From Ophiobolus disseminans (lineage: Eukaryota; Ascomycota; Dothideomycetes; Pleosporales; Phaeosphaeriaceae), in contig MU006232.1 of the NCBI GenBank assembly GCA_010093685.1, forward strand, positions 893,427-957,426: a stretch of 64,000 nucleotides of DNA. Direction: 5' to 3'. The translations under genes were made by a program, and so were the position numbers. Position 1 is the first letter of the stretch. Each line of letters begins with the position of its first letter. The notes below the pieces were generated by a model that was not told the origin of the DNA, searched no databases, and worked only from the letters and a program-made list of their open reading frames with translations. Shown here piece after piece: positions 40,873 to 51,573 of this stretch.

Positions 40873-41894
40873 ATGGTGTCTTTTTCGTCTCTCACTATCT
40901 TTGTGGCATTCTACGCCGTTGCGAACAATGCCGCGCCACTCATTTCGCAGAAAAGAGGGATACAGGCTGACCAGCTGAACACACTCAAGCTGATGGGACA
41001 GTATGCTTCGGCCGCATACTGTGAGAGTAATTATAATTCTCCTGGCGACCAGATGAATTGTGTTTCTGGAAGCTGTCCACTTGTGGAGACGGCCGACTCC
41101 ACATCTGTCATTGAATATTCCAGGTAGATACTCCTTATTAGCTCGTATGAATCTCCGATGCAGAACGGCTGACTGTGATTAGGGAGGAAACTTCGACAGA
41201 TGTAGCTGGCTACGTCGCAGTTGACCACACCAATAAACTCGTCATCGTCTCATTCCGTGGTAGCACTACCATCGATGCTTGGCTAACCAACTTCGATTTC
41301 GGCACCACCAATACGGATATCTGCTCGGGATGCACTGCGCACCGAGGGTTCTGGAATTCGTGGGTCGATGCGCGAAGCCGCGTGACCCCAGCTGTTAAGC
41401 AAGCAATCACGGCCTTCCCAGGGTACAAGATTGTCGTTACTGGGCACTCGCTCGGCGGAGCTATCGCATCCCTTGCAGCTGCGCAGTTGCGGAACTCCGG
41501 CCTCAATGTCGCGCTATATAACTTTGGATCCCCGCGTATCGGTGGTAGTAAGATCAGCAATTACATCTCCAACCAATCCGGTGGTAACTTCAGGGTCACG
41601 CATTGGAGTGACCCTGTGCCGAAGGTCCCGCTGTTGACCATGGGCTATGTACATATCAGTCCAGAGTACTACATCAACAAGCCCAACAGGCAGGATGTAA
41701 ACGCAGGCGACATACAGGTCTACGACGGCGCAGCGAACTTGTTCAAGGGAAATCAAGCGTGGCTTTTACCAGACGTTGATGCGCATAGGTGGTACTTCGG
41801 AAGCATGTACTCATGCGATGCGAAGAAGAGTAAGCGAGGTGTGCTAGAGATCAGGGGCGTTGAGGAGGAAGTTCAGATATTCGCTACGTTCTAG
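40873..41894 (+). CDS. Secreted class 3 lipase / feruloyl-esterase-like
   Basis: Exons 40873-41123 and 41183-41894 (59-bp intron, GTAGAT..GATTAG) give 320 residues. A signal peptide precedes the mature enzyme, whose RGIQADQLNTLKLMGQYASA start resembles fungal triacylglycerol lipases. SFRGSTTIDAWLTNFDF is the conserved strand/turn, TGHSLGGA holds the nucleophile Ser173, HWSDPVPKVP gives Asp227 and VDAHRWYF gives His285. ICSGCTAHRGF holds a conserved disulfide cysteine pair. A KSKRGVLEIRGVEEEVQ tail is extra. Fungal members hydrolyse triglycerides or feruloyl/plant-wall esters; which one applies is not told by sequence. Confidence 0.92.
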
Positions 41895-42012
41895 CTCGAT
41901 GTATTATATTGCAGAGTATTAGGGCAAATCGTAATGTCAATGAAACGCATCTATGGGTATCAAAAGTCAACGCGACCCAAACTCCGGTTGAAAAGTGAAC
42001 CTCCAGACGCGC

Positions 42013-43335
42013 TCAATCGTCAAGCTCGAAGATGTCGTCGTCCTTCTCCAACTCCTCGACCGTATGCTCCTTCCACAAATGTTCCATCAGTGCTTTCACT
42101 TCCCGACACACCGTGTCCGACTTTCTGAGTCTTGCACAAAGGACGCACGCAAAGCCTGTCTCCTCCCGATGGCATTTGACTGCGAAGCGATTTTGGACCA
42201 TGAAAATGCGGCGCTTGTGTGTGCCATCCTCATTGCAGCCATTAGCAATGATCTCCCATGCCTTTCCGGGTCGCATGGGCATGTGCGCATGGCAAAAGGG
42301 ACACATGTTATCGCCACCGGGCTTATAGTTGTCAGTCAGTGGCAGGCGAGAGTGATCTTGAAGATCGCGAGCATAGACGCAGAACAGCTTGTGGCCATGT
42401 GGATGAGGCTTTGGGCTGATCGCAGGATTTGGGTGCGGATATGGTTGTATGGTGATCGTCCCCGGGACTTTGGCGCGATCTGGACTACGACTTCTGCTTC
42501 TTCCCCTACTCTTTGACCGTCTTCTTCTTGTTGCGCTATCATGGCGGTGCGGTGATAGCGGAAAGGCTCCTGGTATGGTTCGATATGGGTCCGGCATAAT
42601 AGGCCCCTCAAGAGGAAGCATACGCTGGTATTGCATGTGAAGTGCTTGAATAGAAGCTAAGCGAGCGGACCGTGTCGTCTGTATAAGCCGGACGAGATGT
42701 GAGTGGGAAGAGGATGGAGTCAGATATGTTGATAGCATGTAATCTTGATGGATGCTGAGCAAAGTCCGTTGCAGTTGGATGATTTGCGACTGAAGCTGAT
42801 TCTGAGTGACCACTACATTGTGTTAGCGTCTAGTATTATAAAGAAGTACGGTACATGCAGTCACCACGCGCGAAACCTTCACCTATTCTCTTGTAGCCCC
42901 GATCGTACTCGGCCAGCACTTGAGAAGAAGAAGTGCAGATCAGCTCTTCATCACTATCGCTATAGTCCTCTTTCTTCGAGCCGACGTTCCAGCTTATATG
43001 ATGACTGCGGCCTCTTGTACGATCAGATTCTGAACTGGAGTCTCTTCGTTTTCGTCCTGGTCTACGGCGGCGCTTCTCTCGGTCTTCCTTAGCATCGTCA
43101 CTGCTATGCGAATCCGACTTTGATTTGCGCTTGAGTTTGCGGTAAAGATCGCTGGCAGAACCAAATGAGTCTGTCAAAGTTCGAACAAGCGATACCACGA
43201 CGACGAGGTCTTGGAGGACGCCTTTCGCCTGTATCAGCGTCAGCTTAGTCAGTATTTACCGCGTGACTGGTCACTAGCAGGCGAAGTTCAGGTGCAACTT
43301 ACTGCGTCTACCGCGGCTTCCGCTTCTTCTTTCAT
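42013..43335 (-). CDS. S/R-rich protein with cysteine-histidine zinc-binding-like C-terminus
   Basis: Exons 43335-43303, 43228-42883 and 42812-42013 (introns 74 and 70 bp) give 392 residues. The start is fixed by the short first exon MKEEAEAAVDA. Residues ~35-100 are basic and phospho-serine-like (KSDSHSSDD, KRRRRPGRKRR, SRSRSPDR further on). A coiled-coil segment (QNQLQSQIIQLQRTLLSIHQ) follows the second intron. Near the end CPFCHAHMPMRPG..CNED..KCHREETGFACVLCARL contributes paired cysteines and histidines resembling a fungal zinc-binding module; an HLWKEHTVEELEK tail follows. The SR-like and basic stretches suggest nuclear or RNA association, but no family name can be given. No signal peptide. 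Confidence 0.78.
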
Positions 43336-44856
43336 GATGTGTTTGTGTGCTGACTCCCAAAGATGATGTCGATGAAAGGTGAGGTGAGAAGATTGAAGTA
43401 TTACCTGGGCGAAACGTCGTGGTTGACTTTCGCTCACCGGACAGGCACCTACATCTGTGTCTGACCACCGGGCACGCTATCGACGGGTACGTTGCTTTGG
43501 TCAGTCAAGCTCAGCTGCAAACATCATCCTCCATAGGATGCATCATCTCTGATTCATCAGTCATGCGCCTAGCGACATATCTGCGCCACGCAGTCCTTGG
43601 GTGTGTTTGGTTGTAAACTCGGCTGCAACCGACGAATTTGGAAGTGAGGCTGAATTGAGAAATTCAATAATACTTCAGATGAAGTGAGACAAACCGTATA
43701 AATTCACTTCGCAATACTTTGAAGCATTCGTTACGGTCTTGTTTCTAGCTATCAAAAGTCGCGCGAGAGGCGTTGGGTGCTCCAAGGTAACCTGGGAAGT
43801 TGTCGCGAGGAGACAGCACGTGGCCGAGTCGCATGCGTGTCTCGGGCATCAGAATTGTTCGCACAAGTCATCGCAACTGCAATACAGTACTTCCGCGTGC
43901 CGTGTCCGCAGAGCTCCTCTCTGTGCGCGCGTGCTCAGAGTTCCAGGAGGCTAAGAGGGTGGTGTTATGGTGGTGCAGCTGCGACAAGCCTAGACTTGTG
44001 TCGCATAAAGACATTGTGTATTTTGGCTTTGGATAACGTGCTTAGAGAGCATGCTAGTCGTCATTGTAATGTTCGATAGACACAAAGACGTGAAGATGTG
44101 CAGACTGACGGAGGGAGTTTGACAAGTGCTCAAGACGCCGTTCCGCCAGCTGCTTGTCGACGCCCCACAAATCTCCCTCCCTTCACCTCGAAGCCCACCA
44201 TCCATTACCACTTCGAGACTTCCATCGGAATATGCAACGAAACACGACTTCTAAATGCGCGCCTATATCAGTGCGCCGCCTTACGCGCTCTCTCGGGACC
44301 GACGATGAAGGCGCACTTCGGGCGCTTCCCGAAGCGCCAGGGTGATTTTTAGCTCAACAAGCTGTCCTCATAGCGTTGAGGTACTGGGACGCTGTTTCAA
44401 GTGAGTTGAGATGAACAGATATCGATTTTGAAGACTATGTTCAAGCTGTTGACGAGCAAAGTATTGGGCCTAATGGGGCGTGAGGCTTGGCAAACCTCGG
44501 TACCTTACGCATTAAGCGTTGAGTCAACACTATGTTCAGTTGAAAACATGAGTGGGGTCACATTCAGTTCAACACCTATTGAGATGAGACAGTATATAAA
44601 GACACTGTTTTGGCTCTGTTCGGTTACACCCCCTGGGCGCTATGGTGGAGCTTCAGCTGCAACAATGATTCGCTAATATCGATCCGCCACATGCTAGCGA
44701 TGCGAAAGGGCATCCTAGCTAGGGAATATGGTTTCGCTGCTGCGCCGCAATGAGTTTTGCCCAAAAGCGATGCGTTCGCACGTTGCGAACCATTTGGCTC
44801 GTTTTGCAACCCAGTTGTCGCAGGCAGATAACGACGCATAACACAGAGCAGCGATA
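43336..44856. promoter_or_regulatory. Divergent intergenic region, 1.5 kb
   Basis: Between divergent starts. Contains a TATATAAA box at 44593-44600 and a lone TGAGTCA at 44520-44526, both upstream of the membrane-protein gene. No gene supported; short ORFs overlap without domain content. Confidence 0.45.
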
Positions 44857-47226
44857 ATGAGCATTACCGTCGATAAGAGCTGGAATTCATTTCGACGACA
44901 CGTACTGGGGACAGTTGTGGAAGAGTCGCCTGAACCACCTTCGATACCTCCGCCTTCGAAGTCAAAGACATGGGAAACGACAATCGATCGTGTGGAGAGT
45001 TGGCCGGAGGGTGCCATGCCGCTGAAGAAGCACACTTGGATATCCTATTTCTTTGGAGCCGGTGACTTCGTCCTGGTCTTGCTACCAGTATACTTTATAC
45101 GTAAGCACATGCAAAGAGTTACATTCGAATTGTACTAAAACCAGCTAGTTCTGGGCATCGCGGTGATATCACTGAATGGCAAGTCGACTGATAACAACGA
45201 CTTTGGACGCAAAGTGGAGTTCGCCATGGATCTTGTTCGTAACTTACCTCCCTAACACCCGGCTCTGCTAATGGTGATAGGGACCTACGATGTTCCCAAT
45301 TGTCTTTGCAGCTATCAGCGGACGGAGCTTGAAAATGATCGCGCGCTATCTTGCTGAGAAAGGTGCAAGAATTGGTGTACGTCCAGTCGGTTCAAATACT
45401 ATTTTAATATCAATTGGCCAAATTATATCATTGGCTGACTGCTCCTTCAGACTTTGGAACTACTCATGGCCAGTCAATCCGTTTGGGGGACCGTGGAAAG
45501 CCAAATTGTCCTGCAACGCCTGACCTTGGTGGGTGTCAATCTCCTCTTCTTGTGGGCTCTGTCACCACTCGGAGGCCAAGCATCGCTTCGTCTCATGTAT
45601 AGGCATGATCAGCTGAGGTCAACAGAAACGAAGCTTCGTTACATGACTACCGGACCGGGTGGAACAATGTGGGGCTTATCTTCGACCTACGTTGGAAGCG
45701 GCGGGTTCGCGGACGCCGGAGCGCTTTATACTGCGGCATTACTTGCTCCATTGGGAACAAAGACTGGACCAACCGACCCTTGGGGTAACGTTAAGATACC
45801 TCGGCTAGAATTCGTGGACATAGCAAACACAGACAAAGCAGGATGGATCCCCGTACCTTCTCAAATGCAGCCAGAAAGTTACTCCTCATTAGTAGGACTT
45901 CCTATTGTCGGGCTGCCCGCTACGGACAACTCAAAGTTGACTTTGGACGCCACATACCTCACGGTTGACTGCGGTGGCTTTGAACAGAAGCCCTATCCAG
46001 GGTTCAACAACACCAGTAGAGCCAAAACAGACTTGGCCAAGTTGGCAGAGCTTGTTCCCGGTCAGATCTGGCCCAACAAATCAAATACTAATCCGTTCGA
46101 AGTTTCGAAAGGTCAGAGAGCATCATTTTTCATCGATACCAATATTGGTTCACCATGGGATCCGGAAGATCCCATGTATGACACGTTAGTTGGCCGACTG
46201 GATGGATTTGTCGGCCACTACAACTCGAGTCGCCTGACCAAGGAGCAACTGAGCATTCAAAGAGAGATCATTTACACCTCGGTTTATTCAACGAGCGTGG
46301 CAAGTTCGGAATTCGGTCTCAACATTGTTCGATGTAAACTCGCACAGAAGCATGTCGAAGTACAGGTCGAATGTGCTGGGAGGCGATGCGCGACCTATGG
46401 CATTCGGGAGTCTCGGACGGATACTCGACCAACATCACTAACGGCTTTTGAACACGGTGTGATAATGGAAAATTTCGCAAGAGAGTTTCCGATGGCAGTC
46501 CCATTCAGCATCGGATCGAGCCCGACAGAACGTTTCCTGGCCAATACCACGATTTTCCCTTTCGTACAGCAGGCTGGACATCTCAATCAGGACGTTGCTT
46601 ACACCAACATATCGCTCATCAAGCCGCAAGAATTTTCTAAACGATTGAGTCTGGTACTAAACACATATTATCAACTTACGATCCAACCAACTGGATATTT
46701 CGGCGGCTTGCCTCAAAACCTGTCACGGTATGGTCCAGATACTATTCCTGTCACCGACATTAATGCATACCTTCCAAGCAACTTTTCCGCGACCGATAAC
46801 TCCTTCTTCGATTGGTGGCCCACTTTCGATACCGGAGTGCAATCTAGTAACTTTCCATTCATCGGCGCTACAACAACGGCAGAGTTGACGAACAAACAAC
46901 AAGTGTTTCGTTGCAGTATACCTTGGCTTACTCTGCTCATGACTTCTTCGACTGTCATCTTCATTACCGGCTTGGTGGCCTTAGTTCTCAAGCGTAGAAC
47001 TCTCAGTCCCGAGATGTTTGGCTTTGTCACAAGCATGACCTACGAGAACCCGTGGCTCAAAGTGCCCCACGGAGGAACAACACTGGATGCGATGGAACGT
47101 GCACGGCTACTTAAAGATGTGGAAGTGCACGTGGCCGACGTCTGCGGGCAGGAAGACATTGGTCACATTGCCTTTGCAGCTGGCGTGCCCTTGCGACAGC
47201 TGGAGAGGGGGCGCCTCTATAACTGA
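44857..47226 (+). CDS. Large multi-pass membrane protein of unknown function
   Basis: Exons 44857-45100, 45149-45234, 45281-45376 and 45451-47226 give 733 residues (introns 48, 46 and 74 bp). The family is widespread in Dothideomycetes and lacks an assigned function. Conserved-looking elements are AMDLGPTMFPIVFAAISGRS, MIARYLAEKGARIG and the TLELLMASQSVWGTVESQIV segment opening exon 4. A large extracellular-type domain of ~420 residues carries several N-x-S/T sequons and paired cysteines. A C-terminal helix (LTLLMTSSTVIFITGLVALV) and a cytosolic tail follow. The second intron uses a weak GTTCGT donor, chosen because it alone restores the frame. No enzymatic motif is visible. Confidence 0.82.
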
Positions 47227-48331
47227 GAATAGCTCATCGCCTGTCTTACAAACCCATAAATTCGTCGATGATGGCGCCGTAGTCCACGGATGCTGAAAAC
47301 GCGTTGAACATCCTGCGGGTTATCGACGAAGTAATTGGATGTGTGTTGAAACGCATAAACAAGATCGACGGATGACAACGGGCGACAGGCTAAGATAGGG
47401 TGGTAAGAACCGACACTTCATGGCAGCCTTGACTAATAGAGTCCAAATACAACACAGGTTCAGATGCAAGATACAGGCAACGGCGCGGGATCTCGAGGCC
47501 TCTCTTTACCGCACTTATTGCTGATCACCTTCCGGGGCTTTGCTGCAACCACTCGTACGTCCATTCGGTCTAAGATGTGATGGCTCCTGTGGGACACGGT
47601 GGAGAAATCAAGCTTCGACCATTGCCGCGGTGGACGACGTGGTGGAGCGCAGAAGAGCAATGGCGCACAAGAGAAATAAAGCGGTTCACCAATCGACCGG
47701 CTGAAGCAGGGATGGGCGGACGGGAGGTGCGACGCGTTCCAAAACAAGGGGCCCGGATTCTCTTTCGGACCGCTAAGCGACTCCGCCCCCAAGCCAATGG
47801 CCGACCAGATGCAACACCACAACGAAACTTCTCCTGAAGGCGACGAACAAAACATGGTCATCCCGGGCTACGTTGGCGTTCGTCATCCATTCGTAGGTGC
47901 TTACGCATAACGTTCCTGCGTCGACCCTGCGGATCTCCCGTCCTGTCTATGGATGAGAGCTTCAGCGCTCTGGACGTCTGTTTCACGGCTTAGACGCTCA
48001 CGAATACCGGCCAATCCTCGTCCACCATGCCTCCAGTCTCGCGATCGACTGTCACCAACCAGACGTTGTGTTTGATTAAGGGATCGTCGAGTGGGAGTTG
48101 TGTGGGGACATGGTGGCAATTGACATAGAACATTGTTCGAGCTCCATGTCGAGTCTTTGGTATAAATGATTATTGTTGCCGCATTGTCAGTCTACATCGC
48201 ACAAGCACTTTCACGCTCTCTGCATCTATATTTTCTCTTCCTAGCTGGACTAGTTTGTTCCTTTTCTTCTCACACTCATTCAACACATCCAACACTCAGT
48301 CGTTGTACGACCCACACTCTACATTATCAGC
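47227..48331. other. Intergenic region, 1.1 kb
   Basis: Short ORFs on both strands at 47460-48119 overlap one another without domain content, so I leave them out. The last ~170 bp form the LPMO promoter. Confidence 0.5.
48161..48168 (+). promoter_or_regulatory. TATA box of the AA11 LPMO gene
   Basis: TATAAATG about 170 bp upstream of the ATG, followed by a C/T-rich leader. Confidence 0.55.
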
Positions 48332-49510
48332 ATGTCTTTCCAAAAAATCATCCTGGCAACTATTGCCCTTTTGGCCACTACAAATGCCCACGTTCTCATG
48401 AAGTCGCCTGTACCGTACAGCGTCGACAAACTTGACAACGGCCCCATTTCAAAGGCCCAATATCCCTGCAAAGCGCAAAATGGGTTTACTGTTTCTACCA
48501 TGAACCCAATGGCTGTTGGTTCGAAGCAAACTCTCCAACTTTCAGGAAGTGCAGTCCACGGTGGTGGTTCGTGCCAGTTGAGCATTTCACTGGACACCAC
48601 ACCAACTGCAAGCTCTGTTTTCAAAGTTATCAAGTCTATGGAGGGAGGATGCCCTGGCATCGACTCCCAGGCCAACTCATATGACTTCGAGTTGCCCGCC
48701 AGCATTCCTAACGGCAAGGCCACATTTGCATGGACATGGTTTTCCAAGCTTAGCGGTCAGCCCGAGCTATACATGAACTGTGCACCAATCGAGGTCACTG
48801 GCGGCGCGAGCGACAAGTCTGCTTTCGAGGCTCTTCCCGACATGCTCGTTGCTAACCTTGACGACTCTTGCGAGTCCGTTCCCAACTTCGCTGTTCAGTT
48901 CCCGAACCCTGGATCAGCAGTGCAGAAGGGCAGCGCCAATGACGCAAAGCCTCCAGTTGGCGCAGCTTGCGGCAAATCAGTTGGTGGCAACACGCCTGCT
49001 CAGCCTTCTCCTTCAGCCGGCCAGCCCTCCTCAGCTCCTCAGTCATCTTCCGTTGCGCAGCCATCTGTGCCTGTTGGAGGTCAGCCAGTTGCATCTCCCA
49101 AGCCAACCGCGACAGCTGCACCATCCAACCCCGGTGGTGTCTTTGCTCCTGGAGCTTCCAGTGTCGCTGGTGCGCCCGCTGTGACCTCAACTACACTGGT
49201 CACTGTCACCGCAGCACCCTCCCCAGCAAAGCCTACACCTTCCGCTGCCCCTGGAAGTGGTACACCTGCCAAGCCATCCACTCCCTCGTCTGGTGGTGGT
49301 AGTGGTGCAACCTCATGCTCCACCAACGGCGCTGTCGTGTGCAACGGCGAGAAGCAATTCGGCCTCTGCAACAACGGCAACGTTGTCTGGCAAGACGTCG
49401 CTGCTGGAACCGCCTGCGTCAACGGAGTCATCTCCAAGCGCTCTTTCAACAGCCGGGTCACTCGCCCACGCTACCGCAGCCCGCGGGCTGCCATGCCCAT
49501 CGGCTACTAG
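48332..49510 (+). CDS. AA11 lytic polysaccharide monooxygenase with C-terminal chitin-binding-like module
   Basis: Copper enzyme that oxidatively cleaves chitin outside the cell. Single exon, 392 residues. The signal peptide is MSFQKIILATIALLATTNA; cleavage exposes His20, the N-terminal histidine of the copper brace. His76 in GSAVHGGGSC is the second ligand. The cysteine-bearing motifs YPCKAQ, GSCQLS, EGGCPG and NCAPIE, and the AWTWFSKLSG..ELYMNCAP region, match AA11. After ~residue 215 a long S/P/A/T-rich linker leads to a compact C-terminal module (SCSTNGAVVCNGEKQFGLCN, then NGNVVWQDVAAGTACVNG) resembling the chitin-binding-like domain seen on such enzymes. Binding by that module is inferred. 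Confidence 0.93.
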   Translation: MSFQKIILATIALLATTNAHVLMKSPVPYSVDKLDNGPISKAQYPCKAQNGFTVSTMNPMAVGSKQTLQLSGSAVHGGGSCQLSISLDTTPTASSVFKVIKSMEGGCPGIDSQANSYDFELPASIPNGKATFAWTWFSKLSGQPELYMNCAPIEVTGGASDKSAFEALPDMLVANLDDSCESVPNFAVQFPNPGSAVQKGSANDAKPPVGAACGKSVGGNTPAQPSPSAGQPSSAPQSSSVAQPSVPVGGQPVASPKPTATAAPSNPGGVFAPGASSVAGAPAVTSTTLVTVTAAPSPAKPTPSAAPGSGTPAKPSTPSSGGGSGATSCSTNGAVVCNGEKQFGLCNNGNVVWQDVAAGTACVNGVISKRSFNSRVTRPRYRSPRAAMPIGY

Positions 49511-51573
49511 GTGCATCGCTCCTAGTCACTCATCCCCATCTATGATGGCGGTCTGATCGTACACCTATATTCCCATGTCTATCCTTTGTCAACTTTTTGC
49601 ATACAGGGGACGATTTGGTCTGGGACCAAGGATTGGTGTACAAATTTTCAACACTTACTTCGCGCGAATATCGCATTGATTGCATTTCTGGCGTTGGATC
49701 TCATCTCATCTCATCATCAAGATGACTGTTTATATCGAAATACCCATGACAATAGGCCACAAAATGAAACATCACATTACATAGCAAACATTTTCTGCAG
49801 TGACCAACAATGTGACTTATTGCCTTTCAGATCTATCAACACCATTGTACATAACCTGGCTTTACCCACACTGTTCTGTTCCATGAATGACATTCTCACA
49901 ATGACCCTTCATTACTCTCGCTTACGCATATCCTAGTCTTGCGTGAAACATCGGACATCCCGTTTCTTCGCCACGTCTCAGACCAGCACCAACCCTGTTG
50001 CTGATCGACCCTTGAACCGGCAGGTCACTCAGCCACACATCCTGCAAGGAACTAGGTAGATGCTCGATGTTCATGCGATGAAACCCTGGACAGCTGGAAA
50101 CGACGCGAGTTCAGGGTAAGACCGTCCGACTAGAAGTTTCATGTTTCAAAACACACATCCAATCGCTCCTCGATCTCTCCTCCAGTCTCCCACCCATCAC
50201 AGCACTCACACTCTCCAAATGTTCCATCCACTTCTTCACTCGCCAAGTCAGTATCCTCAGCTTTGACATGCACATCCTGCCCCGTAGCTCTCAATGCAGC
50301 TGTCCACTCTGCACATGCTTCCCGCCCACAGTTCCTCGCCACGTCTCCCGGGAACACGCACTTCCTATGCACAGCTAAAGCACGAACTTTGCTGTCGGAA
50401 CAACTGGTGGTGTTCACCAAACACGAGCTCCTTCGTGTCATAGCAAGTGCCCTATATAGCTTAGTACAAGCTGATATGCAAACCTATAATTCCCATACCC
50501 AGGAAGTATACTGATATAGCATCTTCATCTAAATTCAAGCGGACTTGGGTATTGCTCTAAACACTTCCACTCTTCTTTAGGCGCGTATTGGGTGTTTTGT
50601 AGGACACCCTTCGCAATTTTCGCTTTGGACAGAGCGAGAAGACGACAAACGTTACGGCACCGATAACCTCCATGAGTGTAGTCATAAAACAAGTAATGTG
50701 GTGAATGCTCTTACGCGCATGCGTGCGTCTGCCAGGCGCTTAACTCGGCTTTGGGGCTGCTTGAACTTGCTACCATTCGATGTTTCGAGTTTAACCGCCA
50801 TGCAACACGACAAGATAACTTGTCGCAATCACGTGTATAGAAGGGTTCGTTGCACAGTACATAGGTATATATAGTAGAGCGAGTCTGCCACCAGAGAACC
50901 AGCAATTCCTCTATCCTTTACAGACATTTCTTGTTATTGGCAATACAAGACTATCCAAAACCCGCAATCATCGTACGGAGAGTAAGAATTGCTGGCAAAT
51001 ATGATACCAATGTGCATATTCACGCGCTCCATGCGCGTTTTGATCATGGGATGGGAGTGCAGTGGCGACGAGACTAAGTAAGTCTTTATGTATTCTTGCC
51101 AAGGGTAGGGAGCGCTTGCTGTGGCGATCCCGAACCCCGTGATGGATGATGAGGTGATACTCTAGAAAGGCGGGTTTCATCGCAAGTGCCCAGGTGGCTC
51201 GGGAGGTGTTGGATCACGTGTTATTTATCATGGCTCGGTGATAGTTGATACGCATCGTCTTTTATCTGTTGCCCGATGGAAACAGTTGAAGAGAATATGA
51301 ACAGATATTCTCAACTTGAATTGATTGGATCGTTTCGCTTAATACAGAAATCTGTCCCCCAAAAATTTGGTATGTGGAGATATGGCACTTGACTGTGCGG
51401 GAGCATGTTCAATGTTCCCAGGTTGCCTTCCCCACGCCTTACCGCATTCGTGATGCTACTAGCGCGTAGTTTCCGTCGCGTGCGTGCGTCACTTCCAACA
51501 AAAGACACCCCATGAATCCGACTTGCGATATCTCACCATGTCACGAATTATATAGCACACTATTCTCGTAATC
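49511..51573. other. Intergenic region, 2.1 kb
   Basis: Largest gap in the window with little coding content. One cysteine-rich minus-strand ORF (50139-50441) is listed at low confidence. Otherwise AT-rich with no repeats I recognise. Confidence 0.5.
50139..50441 (-). CDS. Hypothetical cysteine-rich protein, 100 residues (doubtful)
   Basis: Open frame with nine cysteines (KCVFPGD, NCGREAC, GECECCDGW, DVCFET) and balanced composition, unusual for random sequence. It has no signal peptide in this frame; an upstream spliced exon could supply one, but I could not find a convincing one. Could be the last exon of a small cysteine-rich gene. Confidence 0.3.
   Translation of the reverse strand: MTRRSSCLVNTTSCSDSKVRALAVHRKCVFPGDVARNCGREACAEWTAALRATGQDVHVKAEDTDLASEEVDGTFGECECCDGWETGGEIEERLDVCFET

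Noticed and set aside
36893..44526. Single TGASTCA sites at 36893 and 44520
   Set aside because: About eight such sites are expected by chance in 64 kb; only the paired ones near starts were kept.
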